This document shows positions 43,576 through 52,789 of a DNA stretch of 64,000 bases, in pieces. Location of the stretch: positions 1-64,000 of the forward strand of contig JBBQFQ010000021.1 of NCBI GenBank assembly GCA_038322235.1, written 5' to 3'. Within the stretch, counting starts at the first letter, position 1. The number at the start of each line of letters is the position of its first letter. The position numbers were made by a program, and so were the translations under genes. The DNA is from SZAS-18 sp038322235. GTDB taxonomy: Bacteria; Verrucomicrobiota; Verrucomicrobiia; Chthoniobacterales; SZAS-18. The notes below the pieces were generated by a model, which did not search any database, was not told the DNA's origin, and saw only the letters and a program-made list of their open reading frames with translations.

Positions 43576-44517
43576 ATGAAACCCTCCCACCTTCGGAGCC
43601 TTTTCCTCGCCTCCACCCTCCTGGCGGCGCCGCTCGCAGCCCAGTCCAATGTTCCCCAGCAGGATCAAGCCGGCCTCCTTAATCCGGCCGGACCAGGCCC
43701 CAGTCCCGGCGGGACTGGGGTCGGCAAGAACTCGGACGGCGAGATCCCAAATGCTCCGGTCAGTCCCGGCGACCGCGATCTCGGCGAACAGGTCATCCTC
43801 AAGGAGACCAAGCGTTACGAGGCTTTCTTCTTCTCGGCGGAGGCGAGCTTCAACGCGACCTCGAACGTCGCCCTCGTCAATCGCGGCGCCCAGAGCGACG
43901 TCTTCTTCGTGGGCCAGGTCGCCGCCGCCTGGCGTCCGCGCATTCGCGAAAATGTGGCCTTCGATATCTCGATCTCGCAGGCCTTCTTCAAATACGACCG
44001 GTTTCCCGGTTTCGATTTCGGCTCCTTCAACGTGGGCCCGGGGCTCTCGGTCAACTGGAAGAACCTCGTCTGGACCGTCCGTTACAACTACAACATTCTG
44101 ACGGACGGATCGTATCAAAATGAGTTTTTCAGCCAGCATTCCCTGATCGGCTCGATCCAGAAGAATTGGTCGATCAACAGTGCCACGGCGATCTACGCGG
44201 GCGTCTCGGCCAGAAAGAACTGGAGCGACCCTGCGGGACCGCAGCGGGATGAATACACGCTCTATTTCGGGGCGCGGGCGCAACTCAGTCGCTCGTTCTC
44301 GCTCGATGTCCTGTATCGCGCGGCCCTTCATCACTACACGTTTCAGGACCGCAACGACTTCAACCAGGTGCTCTCCCTCGCGGCCCGCTGGTCACCGCGG
44401 CCGTGGATCGCCGCCACAGTTTCCGTCACGCTGGCCTCCAACTCATCGGAGGTGAAGGCCTTCGATTACCGCGCGGCCAACGGTGGTCTCGCGCTCGGTC
44501 TTGCTATCAAATTCTGA
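43576..44517 (+). CDS. Outer-membrane beta-barrel-like protein
   Basis: The 313-residue protein has a signal peptide (MKPSHLRSLFLASTLLAAPLAAQ), a Pro/Gly-rich N-terminal stretch, and a C-terminal two-thirds of alternating amphipathic strands. These include DVFFVGQVAAAWRPR, NVAFDISISQAFFKYD, LSVNWKNLVWTVRYNYNIL, YTLYFGARAQLSRSFSLDVL and GLALGLAIKF; the final residue is Phe, as in many outer-membrane barrels. It starts 14 bases before a FecR-like gene, so they are co-transcribed and may act together. The channel or adhesin role is unknown. Confidence 0.72.
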   Translation: MKPSHLRSLFLASTLLAAPLAAQSNVPQQDQAGLLNPAGPGPSPGGTGVGKNSDGEIPNAPVSPGDRDLGEQVILKETKRYEAFFFSAEASFNATSNVALVNRGAQSDVFFVGQVAAAWRPRIRENVAFDISISQAFFKYDRFPGFDFGSFNVGPGLSVNWKNLVWTVRYNYNILTDGSYQNEFFSQHSLIGSIQKNWSINSATAIYAGVSARKNWSDPAGPQRDEYTLYFGARAQLSRSFSLDVLYRAALHHYTFQDRNDFNQVLSLAARWSPRPWIAATVSVTLASNSSEVKAFDYRAANGGLALGLAIKF

Positions 44518-44531
44518 TCCCCCTTCCTGCC

Positions 44532-47399
44532 ATGAATACTTCCCGACTTTCCATCGCTACGGCCGCTTTGCTCGCCGTCGCCTTCGGCGCGGTCCCCTCC
44601 GTTTCCGCCGCCGGCGTGGCGAAGGAGGCCACCATCACGCAGACGTTCAATGACGTGCGCACGCTCGAGGGTGCGGAGCGCGAACGACCCTCCCGCGCGA
44701 ATGAAGTCATCCGCGAGAATCAAGGCGTGCGCACCTCATCGCAGGCGCGCGCCGAACTTCGGTTCCGCGACAACGCCCTTCTGCGCCTTGGCGCCAACAC
44801 GATTTTCACGTTCGATGCGGGCGCGAACGAGTACGACCTCAAGCAGGGCACCATGATGCTCCAGGCGCCGAAGGGTGGGGGAGCCAAGGTTCGGACCGCC
44901 GCCATCACCGCAGCCATCGTCGGCACCACCATCATGCTCGAATATACGCCCGACGTGAATCCGCCGCCGGGCTCGAACAAGAAAAAGAAGAAGGGCTACG
45001 TAAAGGTCATTGTGCTCGAGGGAACGCTGCGGCTTTTCATCAATAATCGCACCGGTGAATCCGTCCTGCTCAACGCCGGCCAGATGATCATCACTTCGCC
45101 CGATGCCGTGCAGCTCCCGCCGCCCGTCACCGTGGATATCGCCCGCCTCGTGGAGACTTCCCTCCTCGTGAACAACGCGAACTGGGGCGGCGCCGCCTCG
45201 CAGGGCGTGGCTCTACCCCTCGTGAATCGCGAGATCGAACGCCAACGCGAAATGGTCACATCCGGCAAACTGACTCCGACCAATCTCATCATCCCCGGGC
45301 GCGGCACGAACGTTGTCCTGGCCAGCGCTTCCTCCGGCACCGGTGGCATCGATGCAATCCAGTACCGCAGTAACGCGTCCAGTGAGTCCAGTTCGTCGGT
45401 CGGGAGCGGAACCGCGCCTCCCGTCATTGGGCCCGTCTTTGTCAATCGGCCGACCACGCTCGACGCGCGCAACACGATCGACACGCCGCAGGCCGTCATT
45501 CGCGGGGGCACCCAGAATTCATTTGCGACGTTCTACCCTGGGCGCGCCGGCGCCGGCGGGCAGGACTTCGCGCAGTACATTTTCCCGGGCGCGGTCAAGC
45601 CGATCGACTCTCGCGGGCCGTTCGGCGGTTTCATCCTGCACATCACGACTTTTCACACGCCGATTGAGGTCTTTAAATTCGATACGCTTACCATCTCAGG
45701 CACGCCGAGCTTCATCACGAGCAACGGCGGCACCGGGACGATGGACCACGTGCCGAATGTGGCGCTCGTCGGGGTGAATTCGCTCACGTTGGGCGGATCC
45801 ACCGGAACGTTTAATGCGACCGGCCTCGATCTCATTGTCCTCGTGACCGAGAACGGACCTCTCACGCTCCAGAGCGGCTTCACCTTTGCGGCGACCTCGA
45901 CCGAAGTCATTCTTCATGCCCGGGGCGCGACGGGCTCGCTGCTCATCGACGGCACCGCCAATTTCGGCGGCGAGCTGGTCTCGGCCGTCGCGGAACAGGA
46001 TTTCCGGCTCACCGGCAACTTCGTCGGCGGCTCGGTGAACATTACGGCCGGGAACCAGATCGTGGTCACGTCGACCGGCACTTTTTCAGTGGGCAGCCTC
46101 ACGTTGAATGCCGACCAGAGCGTCTCCCTCGGTGGCAATTTCTCGGCCCTGAGCAGCCTCGCGATCAATGCCCCGCTCGTGACGCTGACGGGGAACCAGA
46201 ATTTTGGCACGGCGAGCGGACGGATCAATGCGGGCGCCGGCGGAATAAGTGCGGGCACGTTCACCCTGACCGGGAGTAATCTCGACCTGCTCACTTCCGG
46301 CGGCGGCGCCGTGGTGGGTGGGATCTTCACGGTGCGCGACATCAGTCTCTCCGGCGCGCTGACGGCCGGCAATGTCACCGCGCGCAACATCACCGGCGTG
46401 GCCGGCGGCACGATCACCGTGCCCGGAACCCTCGCCGTGCAGTCGCTGATCACGCTCGGCGCCGTCAGCGTGGGCACCCTCACCGCCGCCAATGTGGATG
46501 TGGGTGGCGTGTTTGCCGTGCGGGACCTGACCGTGAACGGAAATATCACCGCCAACAGCGTGAGCCAGCTCCAGCTCCGCGGGCCGGATGCCACCACCGG
46601 TCCCGGCGGCGATGGCGGGAAATTCACCCTGATCACGACCGCGGACATCAACTTCCCAAACCCCATTAACGCGACCACCGGCAACAACGGCCCTGGCGTG
46701 ACCACCGGCGGCATCGGCGGCAGCGTGACGTACTCTACTTCCGGACAGATCGTCCTGCCGGCCGTCATTATCGTGTCGAACACAGCCACGACCCGCCGGA
46801 GTGCGCAGGGTGGCAATATTTCGGCGACCAGCACTCGGGCCACCAGCCCGGCCATCAGCGTGGGCAGCACGGCCCAGCTCCTCTCGCTCCTGGATGCCGC
46901 GGCGCCTGGGCCCGGCGGGCGCATCACGCTCGTCGCCAGCGGCGGCGGCAGCGTCGACCTCAACGGCAAGTTGCAGGCCGATCGCGGCACGGTCGAAGTG
47001 CGCAACGACGCGGTGGGCGGCACGGTCAACACGTCGAATACAGCGGACCTTCGCGGCTCCATCGTCAAGATCGGCGCGCTCTCCGCGAACGGCACGCTGC
47101 TGATCGGCGGCGGTCTGCTGGATGCCGACAACACGATTAAGCTCTACGCCACGGGCGCCAACGGCACGGTGCGGTTCACCGCCAACACGACCCTGAGCGG
47201 CACCAGCGTGAAGACGATCGCCGCGCAAACGGTGACGATCGACAACGCCCGCACGGTGACCATCTTGGGACCGGCGCCCGCGCAGGTCTTCACCAATGTG
47301 CCGAACTACAACGGCTTCGGCGGCAATGGCTCGACCACCGGCACCTTTGGCGGACAGGGCGCGGTGACGGTACCGCTCGGCGCCCAGCCCGGGTTCTGA
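44532..47399 (+). CDS. Exported FecR-domain protein with long beta-helix repeat region
   Basis: The 955-residue product has a signal peptide (MNTSRLSIATAALLAVAFGA). A FecR-like domain (about 30-200) follows, with NQGVRTSSQARAELRFRDNA, LLRLGANTIFTFDAG, QGTMMLQAPKGGGAKVRT and KVIVLEGTLRLFINN. About 700 residues of Gly/Thr/Asn/Val-rich repeats of filamentous-haemagglutinin beta-helix type follow, with strands such as GSVNITAGNQIVVTSTGTF and GGTITVPGTLAVQSL. FecR domains often sit next to CHASE2 cyclases and anti-sigma systems; here a CHASE2 cyclase follows 37 bases downstream. It is probably displayed at the surface or in the periplasm, possibly as a ligand or partner of the upstream barrel. Confidence 0.82.
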   Translation: MNTSRLSIATAALLAVAFGAVPSVSAAGVAKEATITQTFNDVRTLEGAERERPSRANEVIRENQGVRTSSQARAELRFRDNALLRLGANTIFTFDAGANEYDLKQGTMMLQAPKGGGAKVRTAAITAAIVGTTIMLEYTPDVNPPPGSNKKKKKGYVKVIVLEGTLRLFINNRTGESVLLNAGQMIITSPDAVQLPPPVTVDIARLVETSLLVNNANWGGAASQGVALPLVNREIERQREMVTSGKLTPTNLIIPGRGTNVVLASASSGTGGIDAIQYRSNASSESSSSVGSGTAPPVIGPVFVNRPTTLDARNTIDTPQAVIRGGTQNSFATFYPGRAGAGGQDFAQYIFPGAVKPIDSRGPFGGFILHITTFHTPIEVFKFDTLTISGTPSFITSNGGTGTMDHVPNVALVGVNSLTLGGSTGTFNATGLDLIVLVTENGPLTLQSGFTFAATSTEVILHARGATGSLLIDGTANFGGELVSAVAEQDFRLTGNFVGGSVNITAGNQIVVTSTGTFSVGSLTLNADQSVSLGGNFSALSSLAINAPLVTLTGNQNFGTASGRINAGAGGISAGTFTLTGSNLDLLTSGGGAVVGGIFTVRDISLSGALTAGNVTARNITGVAGGTITVPGTLAVQSLITLGAVSVGTLTAANVDVGGVFAVRDLTVNGNITANSVSQLQLRGPDATTGPGGDGGKFTLITTADINFPNPINATTGNNGPGVTTGGIGGSVTYSTSGQIVLPAVIIVSNTATTRRSAQGGNISATSTRATSPAISVGSTAQLLSLLDAAAPGPGGRITLVASGGGSVDLNGKLQADRGTVEVRNDAVGGTVNTSNTADLRGSIVKIGALSANGTLLIGGGLLDADNTIKLYATGANGTVRFTANTTLSGTSVKTIAAQTVTIDNARTVTILGPAPAQVFTNVPNYNGFGGNGSTTGTFGGQGAVTVPLGAQPGF

Positions 47400-47436
47400 G
47401 CTCTGATGCGGTTCGCCTTTGAACCGTCCATGACGC

Positions 47437-49650
47437 ATGGAGCCAGAGTCTAAGGCGACCGAGGCATCGCCTCCCGCACGCCCGACGAGAGCGAGGCGCC
47501 TGCTCGCCGGTGCCCGGCTGTTCTGGAGGCACGCAGCGCACCGGCGTTGGATCATCGCCGCACTCCTTTGCGCCTTGGCGGCGGCCATTGCGAGCGAAGC
47601 CTTGGTTGAAGGCTGGCTGGAAAAACCGGAGAACGAGCTGCGCGATCTCATCGCCCGGCGGGGGCGCACCGCACCGGCCGATCCGCGCCTGCTCTATCTC
47701 GCGATCGATCAGGAATCGAAATCCATCGCGAAGCTCGACCTCGACACGCTCTTCGCCCAAGTCCCGCGCGATTCGCCGGATTATCACGCGCTGGAGCTGA
47801 TGGCCGAGGCGTTCCCCTGGTCGCGCGAAGTCCACGCCATGGTGGTCGAGAAGCTTTTTGCGGCGGGCGCCACCGCGGTGGGTTTCGATGTCCTCTTCAC
47901 CACGCCGCGCCGGGGCGATGAGGCGCTCCAGGCCGCGCTCGAGCGGCACGACGGGCGGGTGGTGCTGGCCTCGAATTTCGGCGAGCGCGATCAGGGCCCC
48001 GGCGGAACCTCCGCTTACGATCAACCCGTTCCCGAGGTGCTCCCTCGGACGGAAGACCCGGGCCGGTCGATCGGGTTCGTCAATTTCTTCGCTGATTCCG
48101 ACGCCGTCGTGCGGCACGCGGTCTTTGCGACGAGCGAGCGCGAACGCATGGGTCGCCTTCCGCTGCCGGGTGAAGCGCCGCTGCGCTCCTTTGCGGCCCG
48201 GCTGGCGCTGCTCGCGGTCGACGGAGCGCGGGTGCCGGCGGATTCCCGGCCCCGCCGGCTCCGCTTTGCCGGCGGACCCACGGAGGGATTTCCGCCCGTC
48301 TCCCTCTATCAGCTTTTCGTTCCGGACTACTGGCGCGACAACCTGAAGAACGGCGAGGTGTTCCGGGGGCGGATCGTGGTCATCGGTGCTTACGGCAACT
48401 GGGCGCAGGACGAGCATCGCACGCCTTACAAGCTTCCGATGCCGGGGCCGGAAGTGCATTTGAATGCCCTCAACGCGCTCCTGCAGAACGGCTTTGTCGC
48501 CGACGCTCCGGGATGGTGGCAGCCGCTCTCGATCGGGCTTGCCGCGCTCGCCGCGCTTATGCTCCGTCGGACTCCGCCGGCGGTGCGTCTGCTTCCCGTC
48601 GCCGGCGTTGGGGCTTTATTGCTGGCCGCGGCCTGGGCTGCTTTTCAGGGGTTCGACTGCAGCCTGCCCGTCGTGGCCGCGCTCGCCACCCTGCTGCTCG
48701 GCAGCAGCGCCGGTCTTGCCTACGATTTCACCGTCGAGGTGGCGGAGCGCGCCCGCACCCGGCGCACGCTCGAGCGTTATGTCTCGCGCGATGTCGTGCA
48801 TCAGATCATGGATAATCCGGCCGAGTATCAGGAGACGATTGGCGGCGTCTGGCGGCCGGTGACGATTCTGTTCTCGGATGTGCGGGATTTCACCAGCCTG
48901 ACGGAGGACGCGAATGCGCAGACGCTCGTTCGGCAGCTGAACGAATACTTCACCGCCATGGTCGAGTGCGTCTTTCGCAACAAGGGGAGTCTCGACAAAT
49001 TCATCGGCGATGCGGTCATGGCCGTGTGGGGCAATACCTCCGCCAGCGAGGGTCCGCAGCGCGACGCCTGCAATGCCGTGCGTTGCGCCCTGGAGATGCG
49101 CGAGGCTCTGGCCAAGCTGAACGCGAAATGGCGTGGGGAGGGTCGGCCCGAGTTCCTGATCGGCATCGGGCTGAATCAAGGCGAGGCGATCGTTGGCGAC
49201 CTCGGCTCACCGCAAAAAACGGAATTCACGGCCATCGGCGATGCGGTGAATCTCGCGTCCCGGATGGAGGGCCTGACCAAGCCTTATGGCGTGGAGCTGC
49301 TCGTGAGCGAAAACGTCGCCCGTCTGGTGGAGGCGGAGTTTCTGCTCCAGGACGCCGATTTGGTGCGGGTGAAGGGGAAGAAGAAGGCGGTCGAGATCTA
49401 CGCGGTCCTGGGACGCAACACCCCCGCTCTGATGGCGGAAGAAATGGCCGGAGGCCTCCGGAGCTACGTGGACGGCCTGGCCGCATTCCGTGCGGGTGAG
49501 CTGGAACGGGCCTTGGAGCTCATGGTCGATGCCACCGAGTGCCGTCCGCTCGACCCTCTCGCCGCGCATTATCGCGAGCGCATCGAGCGCGCCCGCGCGG
49601 GCGACGCCAGCGCGTCCTGGTCTGGAGCGACGGTGATGACGTCGAAGTAA
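47437..49650 (+). CDS. CHASE2-domain adenylate/guanylate cyclase
   Basis: The 737-residue membrane protein has a first membrane helix near residue 40. A periplasmic CHASE2 domain spans about 60-335 (PRLLYLAIDQESKSIAKLDL, PVSLYQLF, GRIVVIGAYGNWAQDEHRTP). Three more membrane helices (about 355-440) and a class III nucleotidyl cyclase domain (about 475-640) follow. The metal-binding aspartates are intact: D481 in LFSDVRDFTSL and D525 in FIGDAVMAVWG; TAIGDAVNLASRMEGL is also present. It should make cAMP or cGMP in response to an extracytoplasmic cue. It is the last gene of the barrel-FecR-cyclase set. Confidence 0.93.
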   Translation: MEPESKATEASPPARPTRARRLLAGARLFWRHAAHRRWIIAALLCALAAAIASEALVEGWLEKPENELRDLIARRGRTAPADPRLLYLAIDQESKSIAKLDLDTLFAQVPRDSPDYHALELMAEAFPWSREVHAMVVEKLFAAGATAVGFDVLFTTPRRGDEALQAALERHDGRVVLASNFGERDQGPGGTSAYDQPVPEVLPRTEDPGRSIGFVNFFADSDAVVRHAVFATSERERMGRLPLPGEAPLRSFAARLALLAVDGARVPADSRPRRLRFAGGPTEGFPPVSLYQLFVPDYWRDNLKNGEVFRGRIVVIGAYGNWAQDEHRTPYKLPMPGPEVHLNALNALLQNGFVADAPGWWQPLSIGLAALAALMLRRTPPAVRLLPVAGVGALLLAAAWAAFQGFDCSLPVVAALATLLLGSSAGLAYDFTVEVAERARTRRTLERYVSRDVVHQIMDNPAEYQETIGGVWRPVTILFSDVRDFTSLTEDANAQTLVRQLNEYFTAMVECVFRNKGSLDKFIGDAVMAVWGNTSASEGPQRDACNAVRCALEMREALAKLNAKWRGEGRPEFLIGIGLNQGEAIVGDLGSPQKTEFTAIGDAVNLASRMEGLTKPYGVELLVSENVARLVEAEFLLQDADLVRVKGKKKAVEIYAVLGRNTPALMAEEMAGGLRSYVDGLAAFRAGELERALELMVDATECRPLDPLAAHYRERIERARAGDASASWSGATVMTSK

Positions 49651-49715
49651 AGAGGCGGATCCAGCCCGGAGGGCTGAGAGCGGAAGAGCGGGTCGGTTGA
49701 AGGCCTTGGCTCGGG

Positions 49716-49826
49716 TGACGGCGGTGGGCTGGCACCCCTCCGGGGTGCGATGGGTATTTTGGATAACCAGGGGTGTCGCTTCGCTCAACCCCTGGCTAAT
49801 GGCTGTCAGCCCTTCGGGCTGGGTGA
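49716..49826 (+). repeat. REP-like unit R1
   Basis: One unit of about 110 bases is composed of three palindromic pieces: CACCCCTCCGGGGTG, CAGGGGTGTCGCTTCGCTCA with ACCCCTGGCTAATGG, and CAGCCCTTCGGGCTG. A nearly identical copy, in the same orientation, lies downstream of the transposase gene at 50843-50953. A partial piece (CAGCCCGGAGGGCTG) lies just upstream at 49666-49680. Confidence 0.85.
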
Positions 49827-49941
49827 GGGAGGCTGCGACGGGTGGTTCTCGTCCGTCATCGTTTCGCGATGGAGCCCTCGCGGCACCCGCGGGCGCGATT
49901 CGGGGCGTGGAGCGGAGATCCGAGGAAAGCCCGGCCCGGGT

Positions 49942-50390
49942 TCGGCCAGCCCGGAGGGCTGCCAGCGGCGCTCACAGCAGATTCGACGAACGTCCGGCCC
50001 GGGTTCGTCAGCCCGGAGGGCTGCCAGCGATTAGCCAGGGGTTGAGCGCAGCGACACCCCTGGAACCGAATCAAACCGGACCGCACCCCGAAGGGGTGCC
50101 AGCGGCGCTCACAGCAGATTCGACGAACGCCCAGCTCGGGTTCGGCCAGCCCGGCGGGCTGCCAGCGATTAGCCAGGGGTTGAGCGGAGCGACACCCCTG
50201 GAACGCGGCCAAAACGGATCGCACCCCGAAGGGTTGCCAGCGGCGCTCACCGGAGATTCGACGAACGCCCAACGGCGGTTCGGCCAGCCCTGAGGGCTGC
50301 CAGCGATTAGCCAGGGGTTGAGCGGAGCGACACCCTTGGAACGCGGCCAAAACGGACCGCACCCCGAAGGGGTGCCAGCGGCGCTCGGAG
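49942..50390 (-). repeat. Tandem 138-bp REP-like repeats (three copies plus a partial copy)
   Basis: Units in inverted orientation to R1 follow each other at 138-base spacing; the shared landmark TTAGCCAGGG starts at about 50031, 50169 and 50307. Each contains CAGCCCGGAGGGCTG-type, AGGGGTTGAGC...CGACACCCCT-type and GCACCCCGAAGGGGTGC-type palindromes and a spacer, GGCGCTCACAGCAGATTCGA. They end directly at the stop codon of the transposase gene at 50391. They make spurious open frames and are non-coding. Confidence 0.88.
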
Positions 50391-50837
50391 TCATTCCAGA
50401 TACCGTTCCTTGAAGGGCACATCGGCCTTCTGGAGCAGCTCGATCAGTTCTTCGCGGAACGATTTTACGCGGTGGTGCTCCCCTTGATTCGCGATGTAAC
50501 GCTGAACGCCTTCGCGCGACGTCGCACCGACGGTGAAGGCGGCGTAACCTTCCTGCCACGTAAACTCCGTCAGGGCGGCCTTCTCGTGCATCCAGATCGA
50601 CGACGCCTTTTTCAGCTCGCACATGAAATCGGCGAGGCAGTGGGTCGCTTTCAAGCCGACGAGCAGGTGAACGTGGTCCGCCACTCCCCCAACGCCTTGG
50701 GGAAAGCCGCCGAGTCCGCGGATGGTGCCGCCCAGATATTCGTGGAGGCGGGCACCCAGCGGCGCTGCGATGAGCGGGGCCCGGTGCTTGACGCTGAAGA
50801 CGAGATGATAGTGGAGGCTCAGGTAGGTCGAAGACAT
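50391..50837 (-). CDS. REP-associated tyrosine transposase (IS200-like Y1 transposase, RAYT)
   Basis: The 148-residue protein is a single-domain Y1 HUH transposase: HxH metal motif at H55/H57 (ADHVHLLVG) and the catalytic Tyr114 in VQRYIANQGEHH. The N-terminal YLSLHYHLVFSVKHRAPL is the usual start of this group. Single-copy domesticated enzymes of this kind (RAYTs) nick and mobilise the REP elements around them. The gene is bordered on both sides by REP-like units, with a tandem block ending at its stop codon, which supports a RAYT rather than a free IS. Its length is normal. Confidence 0.9.
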   Translation of the reverse strand: MSSTYLSLHYHLVFSVKHRAPLIAAPLGARLHEYLGGTIRGLGGFPQGVGGVADHVHLLVGLKATHCLADFMCELKKASSIWMHEKAALTEFTWQEGYAAFTVGATSREGVQRYIANQGEHHRVKSFREELIELLQKADVPFKERYLE

Positions 50838-50842
50838 GGGAT

Positions 50843-50953
50843 CGGGTGACGGCGATGGGCTGGCACCCCTCCGGGGTGCGATGCGTATTGTGGATAATCA
50901 GGGGTGTCGCTCCGCTCAACCCCTGGCTAATGGCTGTCAGCCCTCCGGGCTGG
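50843..50953 (+). repeat. REP-like unit R5
   Basis: A copy of R1 in the same orientation with few differences. It is located just beyond the transposase start codon, so the transposase and the inverted tandem block are bracketed by R1 and R5. Confidence 0.85.
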
Positions 50954-51043
50954 ATGAGGCAGCCTCCGGCGAGTGGTTGGGGGGGCCTCGCTTTCGCTTC
51001 GCAGCGGTGCCCTCTCGCGTCACGCGCCAACGTCGAGCATGTG

Positions 51044-51715
51044 ATCGGGGTGACGGACTTCTCCGTCGCGGAACGGAACCGCGACATTGCGCCCGGTCTA
51101 CCCTCCGTCGCGGTGCTGGACTGCTCCGTCGCGGTTCGGAAGCGTGCCGTCGCACTGACTTTGGTCTCCGTCGCGGTTCTGGACCTCGCCGTCGCGGTTC
51201 GGAAGCACGCCGTTGCACTGACTTTGGTCTCCGGCGCGGTCGCGAACCTCGCCGTCGTGCTTCGGAAGCACGCCGTTGCACTGACTTTGGTCTCCGGCGC
51301 GTTTGCGAACCTCGCCGTCGCGGTTCGGAAGCGCGCCGTTGCGCTGACTTTGGTCTCCGGCGCGGTCGCGAACCTCGCCGTCGTGCTTCGGAAGCGCGCC
51401 GTTGCACTGATTTTGGTATCCGTCGCGGTTCTGGACCTCGCCGTCGCGGTTCGGAAGCGCGCCGTTGCGCTGAATTTGGTCTCCTTCGCGGTCGCGGATC
51501 GCTCCGTCGCAGTGGGGAAGCGTGCCGCCGCACTGACTTTGCTCTCCACCCCACTGACCGCGCTCTCCCGCGAGTCGGCTGACCTCTCGGCTGCAGCCGG
51601 GAAGCGCGCCGTTGCACCGACTTTCGTCTCCGTCGCGCTGCCGCTCCACTCCTGCGCGGCGGCGGACCTCTCCCGCGCGCCGCGGATTCACGGCGTTGCG
51701 GTGGCTCAGCGCGTC
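51044..51715. repeat. Array in strict 21-bp register with a 63-bp higher-order repeat
   Basis: About 32 consecutive units of 21 bases can be aligned without any indel from 51044 to about 51715. The core at 51107-51547 is seven copies of a 63-bp unit made of three 21-mers starting GTCGCGGTTCTGG, GTCGCGGTTCGGAAG and GTTGCACTGACTTTGG. Because 21 is a multiple of three and the units lack stops, long open frames exist on both strands. One plus frame reads as heptads VAVRKRA, VALTLVS, VAVLDLA; one minus frame reads as SATARFR-, TATARSR-like heptads. Third-position GC is equal in two opposing frames, so the coding strand, if any, is undecided. No start codon outside the REP unit or array could be assigned. 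Confidence 0.8.
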
Positions 51716-51908
51716 ATCCGCCCGCCCGAGTGCTTTGACGGGCTGGCGCACCGCTTCGCCGTGCGACGGCTGAGTGTCGTCGGCGAGCCCGACTGATCAC
51801 GCGTGATCGACCACTCAAATCACCGCACGAAAAAGGCGGGCGCCTCTTGCGAGACGCCCGCCTGGATTCCGTCGCTTCCCGGTCTTGGCCCGGGCGCGGT
51901 GGTCGCGC

Positions 51909-52382
51909 CTACGACGCCGGCTTCGGGGGCGTCTCGCGACCTGCGACGGGCGCCGGGCCGGGCGTGGGCGCTGGATCCGAACGCCGACGGAAGCGCCGGG
52001 CGGCGCGGTCGAGCTGTTCTTTCAGCGCCGGATTCGCCTGACGCTGGTGGAAGCGGAGGGCGCTGTAGGCGGCTCCGACCTTGCCCAGGAGCTGCGAGGT
52101 GACGGTGACGGAGGCGCCGGAAATCTGGCCCATCACGACCTCCATGGCAGCGCGCGTCTCGAGCAGGCACGCTTGCACGGCCTCCTGCTCGGTGATCGCC
52201 TCGCTGCTCGCGGCAGGGGGAACCGCCTCCGCGTTGAGGGCCGCGAGCTCTTTGATGCGGATGTTGAAGTCCGAGTCACGGGCCGTCAGGCTCCGGTAGC
52301 GTCGGCGCTGGGACGACGGAATCACCGGGAATCCGTCGGCAAGCGCACTCACCTCGGCGATGAGCCGGGCGATCGCCCGCAC
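51909..52382 (-). CDS. Hypothetical helical protein (C-terminal part certain, start uncertain)
   Basis: The 157-residue frame encodes a helical, soluble protein (VRAIARLIAEVSALADGFPV, SEAITEQEAVQACLLETRAA, VTSQLLGKVGAAYSALRFHQ) with a Pro/Arg-rich tail. In frame upstream the sequence remains protein-like to about 52555 (QLPFDNSTIQPS and PNVALNASVNPHPN), but I find no ATG, GTG or TTG there before an in-frame TAG. The GTG at 52382 is internal to a plausible reading. So either the start is unusual or a sequencing/frameshift change removed it. Function unknown. Confidence 0.5.
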   Translation of the reverse strand: MRAIARLIAEVSALADGFPVIPSSQRRRYRSLTARDSDFNIRIKELAALNAEAVPPAASSEAITEQEAVQACLLETRAAMEVVMGQISGASVTVTSQLLGKVGAAYSALRFHQRQANPALKEQLDRAARRFRRRSDPAPTPGPAPVAGRETPPKPAS

Positions 52383-52789
52383 GCGCTCGAGCGTGACACC
52401 GCTCTCGTTCGTCGCCGGATTGCGAGCGGAGACGGGGTTGGGGTGGGGGTTGACCGAGGCGTTGAGGGCAACGTTCGGGGTGACAGTTCCGTCGTGACCG
52501 ACGGAAGCGGCTGTTGCCGCACTGGGTTGGATGGTCGAGTTATCGAATGGGAGTTGTTTTTTCTAGTTGGTTTTTTACTACCTGATCCCAGTCCTCCAAG
52601 GGAAGGACCGAGGGTGAATGCCACCGGGGGTGACGCGTTCAGAAATATCGTGTTCTGAAGAACGCGACAAGAGAAAAATGACGGGAGATCGGAAAGAGAA
52701 TTCGGCCCGCGCCTCCCGAGCGCCGATCTTCCGCAAGATCGATGGGGGCTCTCCTTGCACCGCTGCCGGGGGCGGGGAGAGTCAGGTCG
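52383..52789. other. Intergenic region upstream of the ABC operon
   Basis: This region contains the start-less in-frame extension described for the neighbouring hypothetical protein (52383-52555) and then AT-rich sequence (TTTTTTCTAGTTGGTTTTTTA at 52556-52577), which may be the promoter or a terminator-like tract. No further gene is seen. Confidence 0.4.

Noticed and set aside
45914..47669. Antisense open frames in the FecR/beta-helix gene
   Set aside because: The repetitive, GC-rich coding sequence opens the reverse frames. The plus frame has the signal peptide and FecR domain.
49666..50390. A protein of the QPSGLAEP-like repeat type on either strand
   Set aside because: The frames are palindromic REP units; their translation is repeated on both strands and lacks a start outside the repeats.
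51044..51715. A CRISPR array
   Set aside because: There are no unique spacers between repeats; the 21-bp units are contiguous and only slightly diverged, and no cas gene is present.
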